32,862 bases of DNA. Origin: Acidobacteriota bacterium. GTDB lineage: Bacteria > Acidobacteriota > Thermoanaerobaculia > Multivoradales > J023. The stretch spans positions 1-32,862 of the forward strand of contig RFGL01000190.1 of NCBI GenBank assembly GCA_003697015.1, written 5' to 3'. Positions 32,665 through 32,862 of this stretch are shown here, piece by piece. The first letter of the stretch is position 1, and every line of letters begins with the position of its first letter. Under the pieces are notes generated by a model that saw only the letters and a list, made by a program, of their open reading frames with translations, was not told the DNA's origin and did not search any database. The position numbers and the translations under genes were made by a program.

Positions 32665-32862
32665 GGCCCCCCGATCCGATCTACCCGACCGCGAAAGAGC
32701 CTCACCACCCGGTGGGGCTCTGCGACGAGCAGACCGGCGTCGAGCCCGACGTCGCCGCCGGCCATCTCCCCCACGCCACCTTCGAAGGCGACGACGCGCA
32801 GCTGCATGCCGCCGTCGATTACCTGCTGGAGAAGATCCGCGACGCCCCCACCACCGTCCCCC
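32665..32862 (+). pseudogene. possible S41-type peptidase C-terminal fragment (runs off window)
   Basis: Open frame RPPDPIYPTAKEPHHPVGLCDEQTGVEPDVAAGHLPHATFEGDDAQLHAAVDYLLEKIRDAPTTVP. The GVEPDV...D.QL.AAV..L pattern resembles the end of C-terminal processing peptidases. No convincing start codon or upstream domain. Confidence 0.3.

Overview
This is a 32.9 kb, very GC-rich (about 70-80% in spot counts) and densely coding bacterial chromosomal window. The gene repertoire resembles Acidobacteriota/Thermoanaerobaculia: an ADOP-type FtsX permease, a Ser/Thr kinase with a TolB-like propeller, a multiheme cytochrome-TPR protein and tandem amidohydrolases. That taxonomic call is inference. I support about 22 protein genes, mostly ordinary housekeeping, metabolic or envelope functions, with no tRNA, rRNA, CRISPR array or transposase. 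The standout region is a low-GC island at about 28.56-29.62 kb. It sits between a MobA/MocA-like nucleotidyltransferase gene and a TrmJ-like methyltransferase gene, and has its own sigma70-like promoter (TTGACG-N17-TAAAGT) and a consensus Shine-Dalgarno. It encodes two genes: a small, very basic Ala/Lys/Ser-rich protein with an internal ~27-aa repeat, and a 205-aa protein (FINCPFDxxY ... GIHDISR ... LPRFNMPFELGxFLGAKRFG) that looks like a TIR/nucleoside-deoxyribosyltransferase-type Rossmannoid with a candidate catalytic Glu. This is the best candidate for an undescribed two-component system, possibly conflict or defence related. Secondary observations are a degenerate histidine kinase lacking its ATP-binding G boxes, a dead/intact/dead series of amidohydrolase domains, GNAT and S41-like gene remnants, short GC-rich direct repeats, and -10 boxes that may give near-leaderless transcripts.
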